The notes: generated by a model from the letters alone, not told the origin. DNA of 64,000 bases from Symbiodinium kawagutii (GCA_009767595.1 VSDK01028391.1:278599-342598), one strand, 5' to 3'; positions 1-11,735 are shown, numbered from the stretch's first letter. Translations and numbers: made by a program.

Positions 1-169
1 TTCCTGCTGTTTTTTTCCGATAAGATTGTTGACAACTGTGGAATGCACTGTTGGGAGCCCTGAATAGTTACATCATGGGTATTGTTTGATTGCATTTCCA
101 TGGGTTTTCAAGGCGCAAAAGTCAGGTTGAAGAAGTAAACAAAACTGACTGGCCAGTTGTCTCAAGTGG

Positions 170-285
170 CACATAGTGGGTGTTGGATGTTCCACTTGTT
201 GAATGCGTCTGGCCATGGCCTTGATGACATGCCAGGATCCAACTTGTCAGGCAGCTCTTGGCGGTCAACCCATCACCCACATCCT
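170..285 (-). CDS. possible exon, unrecognised
   Basis: A GC-richer island is open on the minus strand with a protein-like reading that includes DRQELPDKLDPGMSSRP and ends in a stop after CAT. It lies downstream of other minus-strand exon candidates, so it could be a 3' exon of the same gene. A competing minus frame and the plus strand are also open here, so both frame and strand are uncertain. Confidence 0.25.
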
Positions 286-511
286 GTTCTGAGGGCACCG
301 CCGGATCCTGCTGGTTCGAATGCCGCAGAATGGCACACCTGGGGCAACCCAGTGAGGATTCAAACATCGAGCCATGGAAGACGCACAATGAGTAGCAGCC
401 CTGCAGCCTAGCATGCACAAAAGCTGAGGACATCATTATAGATATGCTTTGGTAGCTGGCGTGTCTATTCGAAGCCTGGGGATTGAATGCATTGAATCTT
501 TTCTTGGGTCA

Positions 512-579
512 AAAAACATCAATTTGGGGCACTTTCAAAGCCTTCAGCACTTCAGCGGTGGAAGTCTCCACGTGGACTC
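512..579 (-). CDS. possible exon, unrecognised
   Basis: The minus frame reads VHVETSTAEVLKALKVPQID, an amphipathic, charged, protein-like stretch. It starts after an AG in the minus sense and stops soon after a run of T. It follows the candidate exon at 632-737 on the same strand. No family was recognised. Confidence 0.4.
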
Positions 580-631
580 CGAGATTTTTTCAGCTCCAGG
601 AATTCATGGAATTCAAATATCACCATGGAAG

Positions 632-737
632 CTACAGTAGGGGGAGGATGTCTTCCATCCACGCTTCCACGATCATCTTTGCACTTTCTTTCCCAGTGTC
701 TTGGGTGAAAGCTTTTGTTCCCACAACGTGCCCTTGG
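632..737 (-). CDS. possible exon ending in a stop
   Basis: The minus frame begins after an AG|G-type acceptor and includes KESAKMIVEAWMEDILPLL followed by a TAG stop. Composition is protein-like, with an amphipathic helix near the end. It could be the last exon of the gene to its right, in which case the islands nearer the window start belong to another gene. No family was recognised. Confidence 0.4.
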
Positions 738-1036
738 CCTCTTGAGCCCTGAGTCCAGTTGATCACTGAAGTCGAAAGATGTTTAGATCCTGTCCAGAAA
801 ATTGATCCTGTCAGTTTACGCACTTAGCATATCTTAGCATGAGTTGGAGCTTTGCCTTTTCGACGACTCCATCCAAACAACCGAAGGTAGATACACACAG
901 TTTTCTCGTATTTCTTTCCTTCTCAATCTTACTTTCCTGTTCATTGGTTTCATATATGTTAGTTATGCTTTCATAGGTTGCCAACCCGCAGGGCAATAAG
1001 CAGCCTATTGACCCTGCATATCAACCAGCTTACCTT

Positions 1037-1095
1037 CACATGGTGCCGACCGTGCCAGCTTCTCAACCATGGCATGCTACCGAGGGCCAGGCTCC
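1037..1095 (-). CDS. possible short exon with canonical donor
   Basis: The minus strand reads HAMVEKLARSAPCEG and ends at a clear GTAAGC donor. The acceptor and frame are not settled, because a second minus frame is also open across the island. The canonical donor is the main support. Confidence 0.35.
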
Positions 1096-1427
1096 GAAGG
1101 GAGTCCACCATGGCACAGCCAAGGATGCGACAAATGAAATGTTTTTGTTCCCTCCACTGCTGACTACCATCACTAGTCACCATGATATGATAGTGGTAAT
1201 GAGTTGCTGGGGTATCACCACCATTATCAACTGTACCCATGACTGCCATGCAACACTCAACGAATCTCCACTGTTGAAGGGGTATCAACCATGCACTCCA
1301 ATGGTAAGACAGTGTATTCAGTCAATCACCGCCTCTCCAGGAACTTGATTCAGGACATGACGGCACTTGCTTGCACATGTAATGTGGTCCTGTAATTGGC
1401 TTGCTTGGTCAACAGTAATTTCCCAAC

Positions 1428-1580
1428 CTTCATAAAATCCTATCTTCATGAGCCTGGACATGCTTGCAGATTTGGCGATCAACCGCTGAGTCTCCAAAAG
1501 CTCATCAAACATCAACAAAGGCATGGCGCGGAAGCATGGCAAATCTCCGACAGCGGAGATTGACGTGTCAAATATAGGGC
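1428..1580 (-). CDS. exon, unrecognised protein
   Basis: The minus strand is open from a TATAG|GC acceptor, preceded by T/A-rich sequence, to a GAAG|GTTGGG donor. It reads as a leucine- and methionine-rich helix segment (AMPLLMFDELLETQRLIAKS). It begins with two bases of a split codon, so the previous exon should end in phase 1. The exon at 2300-2488 ends in phase 0, so at least one exon between them was missed or the two belong to different genes. No family was recognised. Confidence 0.5.
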
Positions 1581-2299
1581 CTATAATCAATTATAACTAT
1601 AACATTTTGTATTATGATATAATATATAATCTAATCTAATCTAATATAACATATTAAATATAAATATAAAATATGAAAAATATATACATAATCAAACGAC
1701 GGCTGGCATGGTTCATCAGCCGGGAAAATCGAGAAATCGCCATGGGTAGCATCCACCGTGGGCATAAAGTCTATCTGAGTCTATCTCGTCATTACTCATC
1801 TAGACGGAACGGCCGCAAACACCAAATCCCTTTTCCACCACTTGTGGCACACAGGCAAATGCTGAACATTCCGCATATGCGATGCAAACGGCTATGTGCT
1901 TGTTTGTTTTCGGCAATGCTCCTAATTGTGTGATGTATGCATGAATGCCTTTGAACTCGAGACACGCATTTGATTAGAAGTGATGAGTCTCGACCATGCT
2001 ACTTTGGGAAGCATGTCTAGCAGTTTGCCAAGTGTATGGATGATAGGGGGCCCGCATCCTCATTGATGTGCGCTTGTGCATGCACTTTCTATGTGACCCC
2101 AACAGCCGTCTCGTCTCAACACAGCTTTGTCTCACTCGATCTCCTCCTTCACGCGTGCTGCCAATGCGGCACCTTAGCAGCACTGTGTGACGGCCAACAT
2201 GGACGAACATGACGAATATCCAAATGAAAGAGTTGTGGACGAAGAGCATCACAGAACTGTAGCGCTGCAACTGACAAGACATCGCGTCGGTAATCTCAC

Positions 2300-5200
2300 G
2301 TGACAAGACCGTCGACAACTTGCAGCTGAGCAACCCATCAGCGGATCATCCTCCTCCTCAGTATCATCATTCTCTTCTGCCTGCTTCAGTGCCGCATCAG
2401 GTGCTAAACCCTGTCTGGGCACTGATGCCCTGGTCCCCAACGACCTGTTTGATCTTGCATTCCCAAAGATCACACCCAGGAGTCCTTTCTGAAGCCAGCA
2501 GCAGTTGCCTATGACCTGATGCTTTGCTCTTACTGGTGGCCTCATTGGGAACACTCTAAGAGGTGACCATGATTTGAGTGGCACTTGAAATGGCCAATCA
2601 TGGTTTAGTCAAAGGTAACTACAAAGAATAAAACCGATTTCGAAACAAGTCAGTTGCGGCCCTGGTTGGCCAAGTCAACAGATCCATGGCCGGTGAAGGC
2701 CATGGCCATCATGGCTGCCCCAGGTGCGGCACCTTGACCGGTTCCGTTTTGACACGTTCCGTCTTGATGGGTTCGGTCTTCACAGGCTCCATCTTCACAG
2801 CCTGCGACTTAGAAGACCTTGGTGCCATGGAGCCCCACCTGCAACATATGCTGCCGTGGCGTTGCATTGTCGCAAGCTCGCTAGTGACATAGTTACATAG
2901 TCATCATAGTCTCTATATATACATAGCTACCTAGCCTATACCATAGCAAACTAGTAGTTGCAATTGCTTCAGTCAAAGTGGGCTTAACAACCAAGCATTC
3001 AGAATCTGCTCTGAATCCTCCCCCAGAAAGCAAAGCTCATTCACTCCATGTCTAGGCGTGACATGCAACAGATGTACTGCGCGCAATGATTGGTCATCAG
3101 CACGCCAAAGGTTCTGCAAAACGAAACTTCAACTAATTACGCTATGCCGATATAGTTATCAAATGTCATCAATTCATCATCGAGTTTGCGCTTGTATGAA
3201 GTCAGAAAGTGGCCAACGCCGAGACGATCTCCTCTCAATGTAGAAATAGGTGGTCAGAATGGCAACCGATAAATAGCTGGACACCGTTTTTCAACTTCTG
3301 TAGCTGCGTAGCCCAAAGAATGCCATCTCAGAAGCCTTTCGCCCTGATATCACCAATACCTGGCCTAATGTTGAAATCGTAATAGTAAACCCCCTCCCCC
3401 CTCTTTACTTTCCTCCTAAATAGATTTCTATAAGAAGTAATTTAGAGGGATTTATTGTTTCTAAATTGATAAATAAGGAATTCAGTGGGCAGGAAATCCA
3501 GAATCTATTTTAGTATTGCTAAATGAATTGTCGAATTGTTAAAGGTAATTGAAACCAGAACTCTTCAACATTTGGATCATTTTTTTTTTGGATTCTTGAA
3601 TTTAGTATTGCTAAATGAATTCGCTAATTGTTAAACATAACTAAAACCAGAAATCTTCAACATTTGGACCATTAATTTAGTATTGCAAAATGAATTGGCT
3701 AATTGTTAATTCACGTTAAAAACCAGAAATTCTTCAACATCTGGATCATGAGTTGAATATTGCTAAATGAATTGCCTAATTGTTAAATATACTTTGAAAC
3801 AAATAGAGACCATCAAATGAAGATACTTTATTTAGCGGGATAAAAACAAACATTTTATTTGGAGGATCTCAGGCTTCAAGGCTACCCCCTTTGTGAGATT
3901 GATTTTCTTAATTTCCGGATAGGGTTTTAAATTAGGAATTGATGAATTGAGGGTTGAGAATTTTTTCAGGCATCCAACATCTGGATCATGAGTTTAGTAT
4001 TGCTAAATGAATTGCCTAATTGGTAAAAATAATTTGAACAATTTTTGGACAGGGTTCAAGATATTTTTCCACCACATTTGGTTACCCACAAATTTTGGGC
4101 GTACTTTATTTTGAGAGGGTTTATTAATGCAAACGGCGATCGGGCGTACTTTATTTAGGGGGGGATTATTAATACTATTTCAACATTAATAATCCGCCCC
4201 AAATACATCCAATACATTCAAATACTATCCTGGATGGACGCTGCAAAAGGGGGATAACTCGCACATCTACATACATTTATGTTAGTATGCTTGTATGTGT
4301 ATGGTTTCTGTTTGCTATTGACTGATGATATATCTAATGAACAACCAGCTGGGGATCCTGGCAACATCCGTGGAGAACAACAGGTAACAGGTGTTCAAAG
4401 GTTCTAGTCAGTGCAACTCTAGGCTTTGGGGATGCTTAACAGGTCTTAAGGGTCCATATCTTGTGCAAACATGATTCGAATTGATGACATATATAGTATA
4501 CGAAGACCTGTAGACCGTGCTGTTACTCCCAGGCACCCCGTTCTGCGACCCGGTGACGGCTGCAACTTCTTGGCCGCCGTCATCTCCGTCTTCACGGCAC
4601 CCGCTTGTCCCGCAGCAGCAATCAGGGCATCCAGGGCATTGGTGTCCTTAGTGGCTGGGATGGGCGTCTGGAAAGTGAGAGCGTTTGGGAGGAGGGAGAG
4701 CAGCTAGTGTGCTCTCTCAAGGCCATAGGGTGCAATCAGGACATGACCAAGATGATATGATGCGATATGAGGATATATGAGGTGCATTTGTGTAAAAAAT
4801 ATGACAAATGAGCGAGCGGCAAAACCTCAATTTAAAATCGCGGATTTTCTCAATTGTTATCGTTTTTGGGAGTTCACTATATCGTTTCCCAGTGTTTGGT
4901 GACATTGGCTACCCTCGCACCACACCATTGATGCGCAGTCAATTACTTTTATGCTTCCAGGTCATCATCCGCCTTGTCTCCATTACTTGTTTCCATTTAT
5001 ATAACTTTCTATGTTCAGGTCATAAGCCTTTCACACGACCGATTTCAACGCATCATTACTGGATCGGCCCGATGGGCAACTCATGAGAAGAAGACATTTT
5101 GTGAAAATCCGCTTATCGTTTCGTTATCGTTCTGCTTATCGTTCCAAACCTCTGGGTACCTTAGAACAAATCTGGATTGTTTAAAAGGCTGAATCTCTTA

Positions 5201-7964
5201 AGTTATCTTAGGTTCTCTTACGTTATCGGTTTTGGGAGTTCACTATATCGTTTTACCGGTCCCGGAGCCATTTCCTGAAGATATTCCAGCCGAAGACTAA
5301 AGTTAACTACGGAGAGTTTAGCCTTTCTCTCAAATAAAATAAACCCTCAGGGTCATAGCGCAGTCAGCCCCAAGGTTCCGCCGGCCTCAACACAGCTTTC
5401 TTGAACGAGCACCATAGACACCGGGTCTTGGGGTACTAGAAATCTGATGGCGAACTATGGTTGATTCATGCTGGCTCATGGGCCATGGGTAACAATTTTT
5501 TATGGTCCACTCATATCCATAAAATCAGCGGTAAAACATGATCAAACCACATAATTGATGGTGGTACAAAACAATAGGTCACGAAACCAGGGCTTCTGGA
5601 ACATGGCCCTGAACAAGCTAGTGCTCACACCCCCTGCCAAACATCCTTACACTATAGTCAAACTGAGTGAAACTGAAAATGCTGAAACTTCCGAACACAC
5701 CAGACACCAAACACTTTGACAATAACACACTGCTACCCACTGGTCCTATCCGGAAGGGTCATTTCTTGCCATTTCTGCAATCATGAGCACGATGCAAAGA
5801 AAGCAACCAAGGAAATCTGTCGGACTTGCCACCGGCCCAACCGCAAGCGCTTCCCACGAACGCGCTTTTTTGAAACCCCTGCTGTGATGCTGGTCGCAAG
5901 TTCATGTCCACAATGCAGAAATCTTCGCAATGCATTGCACCTATCAACCTAAAATGGCGGAAAGTCATTGAAGAGCCTGAAATGAGCCCACTTGAAAGCA
6001 ATATACAGAATACCTCAGGCAGCACAGATCCACACAGCTCAAGCAACACAACTCAAGGCCTAGGGGAAGCTGAGTGATGTAAATGAGGACATTCAAAAGC
6101 AGCCCAAACACAACCCCAAAAAAGTCTGACCTCAACCGGCTTGTCAACATGGAGATGTGGGATAGCAAACATCTGCAACTCTGATGCGGATATGAACAAA
6201 TGACATGAAAAGTCCCACAAGCAGCAAATCAATAAATCGATTGAGATTCTAACAGCTGGTTGTGAAGGGGAATCATCCGCCCTGATGTGCTACACATAAC
6301 ATGCCATTCATACCTATGTATGGTAACCCCATGGAACCCCCACCTTATTCAAAATTGAAGATTGTTCACATCTGCAGCCGTGGTGCTAAAGAATGCCAGA
6401 TATCTTCCAGCAAAGGTGTCCACACCCTCCAGGAAATCTTTGAGAATACCGGCAAAAACACCATAGCCCTTACAAACGCCGCCTTGGTCCAAGGGATCGC
6501 TTCACGCCTGACCTGATTTCATGGACATAACAAACCATCCCGGGCAACACAAACACCACAGGGCAACGGGGTGCAGTTTTTCTGTGCAAAACCATGTTTC
6601 GAAGCTGTTCGATCCATTGAATTCCATTAGTTTTCACAGGCCCCGGAAAATCCCAGGAATCTTCAGATTGTAGAAACGCCATCTCAGCTCGTGAGGTGCT
6701 GGCTGAGGTGCCAAAGACAGCCAAAGGAGCTGGAGGAGGGGGCGGAGGCTCCTTATCCTGGACCGAAGCTCTGTCAGCTCACCATCTCACCATACGAAAT
6801 GGTCAAGTCAAGTGATATTGACACATTTGACCATCTACTAATCATACCAATCTACAACTAACAAGGCACCCTTTTCGATTGCTTTGAGCGTTCCAGTGGA
6901 CGTATCATTGCACCATGGCACGCGTTCTTCACTCGTTGGGCAGTTTGGTGCATGACCTTGCTATGTCTCTCGGATAAAATGAGGAGTTCCATGGAGTTTC
7001 CGCACAACCAAGCCATTCCAAAGCCCCCAAAAATCCCAGCCGCCTCCTCTTCTTCCGCGGGTTGCGGGGCACCCGGCCAGTTGATCTGAATCAAGGGCGT
7101 TTCCTCACTTCGCGTGCTGAAGGCCATGTGCTTCACATTGCTCCGTTTCTATAGTGCTATCTCACTGGGTCAGCTTAGGTCAGCTCAGTGACAGTAGGCA
7201 AAATGTTCATATTGAAAAAACACCGAAAAAAAACATGGCAGATTTCTACTTGAGGTCGGAGACAAGTGGCTTTCGGCTTCTGTTCAGGAAGAATGGCAAA
7301 ACCGATGAGACGCAAAGGCGCGCCAATCAAGAAGTCGTGATAAATGCCAAGCACTGACAAGATCTTGGTGGTGCCAAAGAGAATAAAGTTCACAGCAATG
7401 GCGAACACCGTTCCCGCGATGACAGTGTCAATGGTTTCCTTGGCCAGGCATTGGTGGATGCTGCTTCATGGAGTGCAGCATGATGGCCTTTTGGTTGCAA
7501 AAGAAGCATCACCTGGATTGATTAGCTGCAGAGTTGGGCATCGCAGCAGGCTGTTCCAAGTGACTTCCAGCAAGAAATTGTCATTTTATCTGCTTCTCCT
7601 TACTTCTGGAATGCCCCTGCAAACTACTTATGATGAAGAAAATGCAATAATCAAACCGCTGCATGCCGTACCACTGAGTTTAGTTGCGAAACCACATGGG
7701 TATATCATCCATGAAGAACATCCCAAAATCCACAAGCAAGTGAGGAAGCCATCATTCTTGGTAGTACATCATTGCCAGGCACCCATTGCTTGATCTATGC
7801 CAACCACTTGCGGTCAACCCCAATTGGTCACCAGGTCTCGTGCAATGGCAAGATCCATCCCAGACCTTTCCGCTGAACGAAGGGCACCACAGCCTCGTAA
7901 ACGAAGGACTCCAAAACACAAACCTCCAGCCTGAGGCACGACTCTCGTAGCACCATGCATGTTT
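2300..7964 (-). CDS. multi-exon gene, 443-residue segment; membrane-like start, VKTEP repeats and acid tail
   Basis: Eight minus exons join with consistent phase: 7964-7832, 7460-7250, 7130-6870, 6757-6536, 6468-6370, 4667-4537, 2817-2733 and 2488-2300. Donors are all GT and most acceptors are AG|G. The second exon has a long hydrophobic stretch (DTVIAGTVFAIAVNFILFG), probably a membrane helix. The third has an acid patch (PAEEEEAAG). The fourth opens with six prolines in a row. The seventh carries repeated VKMEP/VKTEP/IKTE units that resemble SUMO-acceptor sites. The eighth has an acid run (EENDDTEEEDD). The segment begins with two bases of a split codon, so the gene extends upstream, and no stop was identified, so it may continue below 2300. 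I do not recognise the family. A 1.7-kb intron (6369-4668) leaves room for two genes, though the phase fits. Confidence 0.6.
3509..4040. repeat. diverged AT-rich tandem repeat, unit about 70-90 bp
   Basis: Five copies of a unit built on TTTAGTATTGCTAAATGAAT, then TTGCCTAATTGTTAAA, then CAACATTTGGATCATG start near 3511, 3602, 3674, 3753 and 3990. The spacing grows where other sequence is inserted before the last copy. The copies differ by point changes and small indels, so the array is old. Confidence 0.75.
4156..4200. repeat. short inverted repeat (hairpin)
   Basis: GGGGGGATTATTAATACT on the left pairs with AACATTAATAATCCGCCCC on the right across a short loop. The sequence GGGCGTACTTTATTT also occurs twice just upstream (about 4090 and 4143). 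It may be the end of a degraded inverted-repeat element. Confidence 0.5.
4700..6360. other. intron or spacer without a clear exon
   Basis: On the exon model this lies in the long intron between 6370 and 4667. One plus-strand ORF with two CxxC pairs (5716-5952) is listed separately. TTTTGGGAGTTCACTATATCG occurs twice (about 4865 and 5228), so a diverged local duplication of about 365 bp is likely. Confidence 0.4.
5716..5952 (+). CDS. possible zinc-ribbon-like ORF, strand uncertain
   Basis: The plus frame reads CHFCNHEHDAKKATKEICRT followed by CHRPNRKRF, giving two CxxC pairs 16 residues apart, and a third pair (CPQC) further on. This is the pattern of a small zinc ribbon. It would run against the strand of all its neighbours, and the minus strand is also open with a basic peptide. 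Chance is quite possible; no splice signals settle it. Confidence 0.25.
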   Translation: MTITHCYPLVLSGRVISCHFCNHEHDAKKATKEICRTCHRPNRKRFPRTRFFETPAVMLVASSCPQCRNLRNALHLST

Positions 7965-8069
7965 CTATAGAAAGCCGCGATCCTTCAGAAGGAACTGCGC
8001 AAATTGAATTTATCTTTGAAAAAAAGTTGAATTCTGTATCTTCACACAGGAATCCTAATATAGGAACTC

Positions 8070-8205
8070 CTTCACAGAAACTGAAACGTCAGGTTGGAAA
8101 ACTGGAATGGTGCCTCGCATCGCAAACTTCAACACTTGATTGCAATCGTCAAACGTGGGCCAACACCCGCTCATCTAAAACGCTCATAGCCATCCTTTGA
8201 CACCT
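8070..8205 (-). CDS. possible exon, unrecognised
   Basis: The minus strand reads FDDCNQVLKFAMRGTIPVFQ and related sequence up to a stop, with several GT donors inside. A second frame gives MAMSVLDERVLAH before a GT. None of the donors gives the phase needed by the exon at 7832-7964, so its place in that gene is unproved. Confidence 0.3.
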
Positions 8206-8279
8206 TTGACGCAACATGTTTGTCTTACAAAAGCTGGGGCATCGAATAAACATTCTTAGCCTTTATCACATGATACCAC

Positions 8280-9940
8280 CTGTTATAAACATGTCACCTG
8301 TATATAACCATCATTAACCACTAAAAATCCTAATATGATCTTTACACACTGTTAATTTGTTAATCTTTGTCCTATCAGCATTAGTTTGTGAACCACTGTA
8401 ACCACAGTAACCACGGCTATCAACCCGGATAACAATTTACTATTCATCGCTCATCAGCACTGTAGCCATCACTACTCATCGTCATCACCATCATCACCAT
8501 CTTCACCATCATCATTCCCAAAACTCTACAAAATCACCTATGCTTAATCGTGAGTCATCATTTCAAACCATCATCATGTCTAAACATCATTCAACCATGA
8601 TGCCAAACAATCATTTCACCAGTACAAATCAACCATTTCTAACCATCATGAATCATGACTAACTGCCGCCACTTATTGGCAAATACACCATCATTAAGCT
8701 TTCTCTCTCATAAGTTCTGACCATCATCAATCATCTTATACCCGTACCATCATTATCGATGCATACATGCACCGTCGTACACCACTATTAATCATTTCCA
8801 ACCACCATTTGTTGGCTCATCATCACGAACCACCATGATCATTGTGAATTTGACCATAATTCACCCATCCTTTAACATCCTTGAACCCTTCGCCATGAAT
8901 TCACTATTGAAAATTGACCACCTATGATCATGAAACATACCAACTAATAGTTGAACCCGCCTGAGTCAGACTCCAGAAGCTGGATCCTTACGAAAGGCTG
9001 AAAGGCATAAACGCATGAAATTTTCAGGACTTGAACATGTGCCTGTCATAAAATGCAAGCCAACAGCACTCATTTCGTTCCTGCAGGGAAAGTTTTGAAA
9101 TGATTGAACCTTCCTTTCTGTGCTTTCAAAGGGTTGAAGGACAGCTTCGACGTCTCCAATAGACCCAGCTAGCACAGACCCTTCACATCTCCTGAATTCA
9201 AAAAAAGTGCCTTCTTGTACCGTCAACATGCTGTTGACTTCAATTGATTTCAGTCTAATTGTCCAGTGCATGTTAGGTAGCCACTGTTCAACCTTCTGCT
9301 CACACACGTTTAATCATTATCGTTGGTCGCCCCCTACTGACCAGCTAATGAGCCATTGCTAACCATCATTCTTTATAGCAAAATGGCTCACAAACCACCA
9401 TAAGCCCCAAACCATTATCAATCATCAACTAGTCATACTTGACCATTACTAAACTCAGTAGTGGTCATTGTTAACCCCTGTGCCCGGTGCCCAGCCTATT
9501 GTTGCTGATCTAATCATCCTTCCATTGTCATTAACCATTATCAACCCCCATCAGTAACCACCATTTACCATTACGAACCTTTATTCACTAGCATTAATTA
9601 ACCATTACTGACCGCTATTAACCACGTCTGTTCACCCGTATGAACCACTATTACCACTATTAACCATCATTTTGACTTTGAGGCGGACTGCAATCGCTGT
9701 TTTGCCAAGCATCATCTAAAGCGTATGATCAACAAAAACCTAACCATCATTAGTCACTATTCACCACCATTACCACTATCATTAACATACTACTAGCCAC
9801 TATTAACCCATGATAGTATCACTATTAACCTTAAGCCGCAAAGCCGCAAAACCACTGTTCATCACTGTTAATCACTATCAACCACTATTAATCACATATC
9901 TTCCATCATCCCTGTGATCACTATTAACCCATGATAGTAT
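8280..9940 (+). repeat. degenerate ACCATCATT/AACCATTA repeat block
   Basis: The plus strand is dominated by imperfect copies of ACCATCATTAACCA, ACCACTATTAACC and similar words with roughly 9-14 base spacing. One island (8966-9307) interrupts it. The block is probably intron filler. The reverse-complement form prevails to the right of 10140. Confidence 0.75.
9110..9191 (-). CDS. exon, possibly ankyrin-like
   Basis: A TTCAG|G acceptor and an AAG|GTTCAA donor bound a minus exon reading CEGSVLAGSIGDVEAVLQPF. The GDVEAVLQ piece resembles the second helix of an ankyrin repeat, but one short exon is not enough to assign a fold. It is an island within the ATCATT-type repeat block, which argues for a true exon. 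The larger open frame reaches 9307 and 8966. Confidence 0.5.
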
Positions 9941-9975
9941 CACTACACCCATCCCCGTTCCCCCGTGCGCCTCAC

Positions 9976-11456
9976 GCGCAGCAAGGCTTCGATCGCCAGG
10001 GGTCGATACTCTGCACCCTCGGAGCCCAGCAAGCCATCGGCCGCAGCCTTCCCGAAGCCATAGAGGCCATCGCCTCGGTGGCGCTGGAACTCAGCGTGGG
10101 CTTAACGATGGGGTTGTTATACGGCCATAAGATCCAATAACTGGCTGGTTTTTTGGTTAATAATAGGGGATAACAACTAGCAACTATAAAGGATATACCA
10201 GCTATATATGGCTATGGGTCAAGCTCTTATCCAACAATGGTGGATCATGACCAACAATAGTAAGGGAAAACTAATGGTTAATGATGGGGAACCAGGGGTA
10301 CGGGGTTTTGACCCACAGCCATATAGGGAAACTGTGGCTTCATTCTGGTGGTTAACCTGCTGGGGTTAAGTCTGGGGTATAATTTTGGCGTTGGTATGGT
10401 TGTGGTTACCGGACCTGGTGGTTGCTGTGGCTATATTTTGTAGGATTGGTGGGATAGGTGGCAATTCTGCTTTAAGCGTGGGTTAACTGTGGTTGTTATG
10501 GAGGGAAGCTGTGGCTTAATTGTGGTGGTTGACGGTGGTTTGGGAAACGATGGGATTGTTGAACATGTGGTTATCTATGGGGTTGCTGATGGTCAATGGT
10601 GGTATATGATGGTTAACAATATGGTTTGGAATGGTGTAGGTGGTTCATGATGCTATTCACAAGGCTAATGATGGTTGATCGTAATTCACGAGCGTTGGAA
10701 ATGATGGCTAAGAATGGCGCATTAATGACTAATAATACTCGCAAATAGTTACGAACTATGAATAATATGGTTTGCAATGGGCGGGTAAACAAAAACAATG
10801 TCAGGCTTAATCATCTTTTATAATGGTGAAGACAACCAACTAAGCTTAGTGCTTAAACAGTGGACAGTGGCTGAATTCTAATGATTGGTTTCGATGCGGA
10901 ATGGAGACGATATTTCGGCAAGTTTCTGGGGGCCCTCTTAATCCTAAAATTTGTATTTTCATTTTGAAGTCACTTTCTAGGCATGGGTTACTTGTTGGCT
11001 TGTTTGACTGACTGGCTCCTTTCATCGGCTGCTTGCTTGCTTGCTTGCCTGCCTGCCTGCCTGCGTGCTTGCTTGCTTGCTTGCCTGCCTGCGTGCTTGC
11101 TTGCTTGCTTGCTTGCTTGCTTGGTTGCTTCAAAGCCAGCCATGAATCATGAAGTATCATCAGCCACGGACTATAGGCCATAGTAGAACTGGCGATGACA
11201 GAACCAAGAACTAAATGGGAACATAAGGGGTATCACTGTCATGACTCAGTACAACTATGGTGTTGGTTGGTTCCGCTACGGATGCTATGGCAAAAAATGC
11301 TGCCATTTGAAGATGGTCGACCTGCAGCTGACCTATATTTCCAGGCCTTCCAGGGCAGTGATTCCCAACGAATCCCACAACCACCACCATGCCGGAGTCC
11401 ACCATGCCCGAGTGGCTGGCCGGACAAACGGGCCGGAAGGTCTCAGGCGTCAAGTC
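9976..11456 (-). CDS. two linked exons, unrecognised protein
   Basis: Exon 11456-11333 starts after CTAG|G and reads TPETFRPVCPASHSG then MVVVVGFVGNHCPG, ending in phase 1 at G|GTCAGC. Exon 10100-9976 starts with the two bases needed to finish that codon and reads HAEFQRHRGDGLYGFGKAAA, then LGSEGAEYRPLAIEALLR, ending at a GTGAGG donor. Both are GC-rich islands in repeat-rich introns. The matching phase supports joining them. They may belong to the gene with the plastid-type leader at 12270-12424. No family was recognised. Confidence 0.55.
10140..10800 (-). repeat. degenerate ATGATGGTTAATGGT repeat block
   Basis: The block consists of imperfect GGTTAATGATGG and TGGTGGTT words, the reverse complement of the repeat to the left of 9940. 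No coding island is visible in it. It is probably intron between 11333 and 10100. Confidence 0.7.
11030..11125. repeat. (GCTT/GCCT)n tetranucleotide microsatellite
   Basis: A run of TTGC and CTGC tetranucleotides covers about 95 bp. It gives spurious Lys/Gln/Ala-rich or Leu/Ala/Cys-rich reading frames on both strands. Confidence 0.95.
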
Positions 11457-11613
11457 CTAGCGGCCGGTGAAGCGTTGTCTGACAGGTCATGACAGGTGCG
11501 CTGTTCTCATCTCTGTTCCGCCGGTTTCATCCCGTTCGGAACGGGGATTGCTAACCAAGGCGTCGGTCTGATATTATGATGGCATATTGCAGCTGGTGAC
11601 AGCTGCATCACCA

Positions 11614-11735
11614 GGGCCCCGGCCCCTCCTCGGCATTGAGGCCCAGGGTGCCCTCCTGAGCCACAGCTGCTTGAGCCAGGCCCAAGCCTGTGGCTATGGC
11701 ACCAGCTCCTGCTGCCCCATTCCTCAAGGGGACCC
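11614..11735 (-). CDS. partial exon truncated by assembly gap
   Basis: The minus strand runs out of the N gap and reads NGAAGAGAIATGLGLAQAAV followed by AQEGTLGLNAEEGPGP, ending at a GTGATG donor. The alanine- and glycine-rich hydrophobic segment could be a thylakoid-type signal or a membrane helix. It lies just downstream of the plastid-leader-like exon on the same strand. Its start is lost in the gap. Confidence 0.5.

Larger units (their letters stand above)
2900..4450. other. AT-rich intron or spacer
   Basis: No coding island is visible. The stretch is AT-rich, and within it lie a diverged tandem array (3509-4040) and a hairpin (4156-4200). On the exon model it is intron between 4537 and 2817. 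Confidence 0.6.

Noticed and set aside
7344..7793. 149-codon plus-strand open frame
   Set aside because: It covers the antisense of the exon at 7250-7460 and the intron beside it. The minus exon fits in phase with both neighbours.
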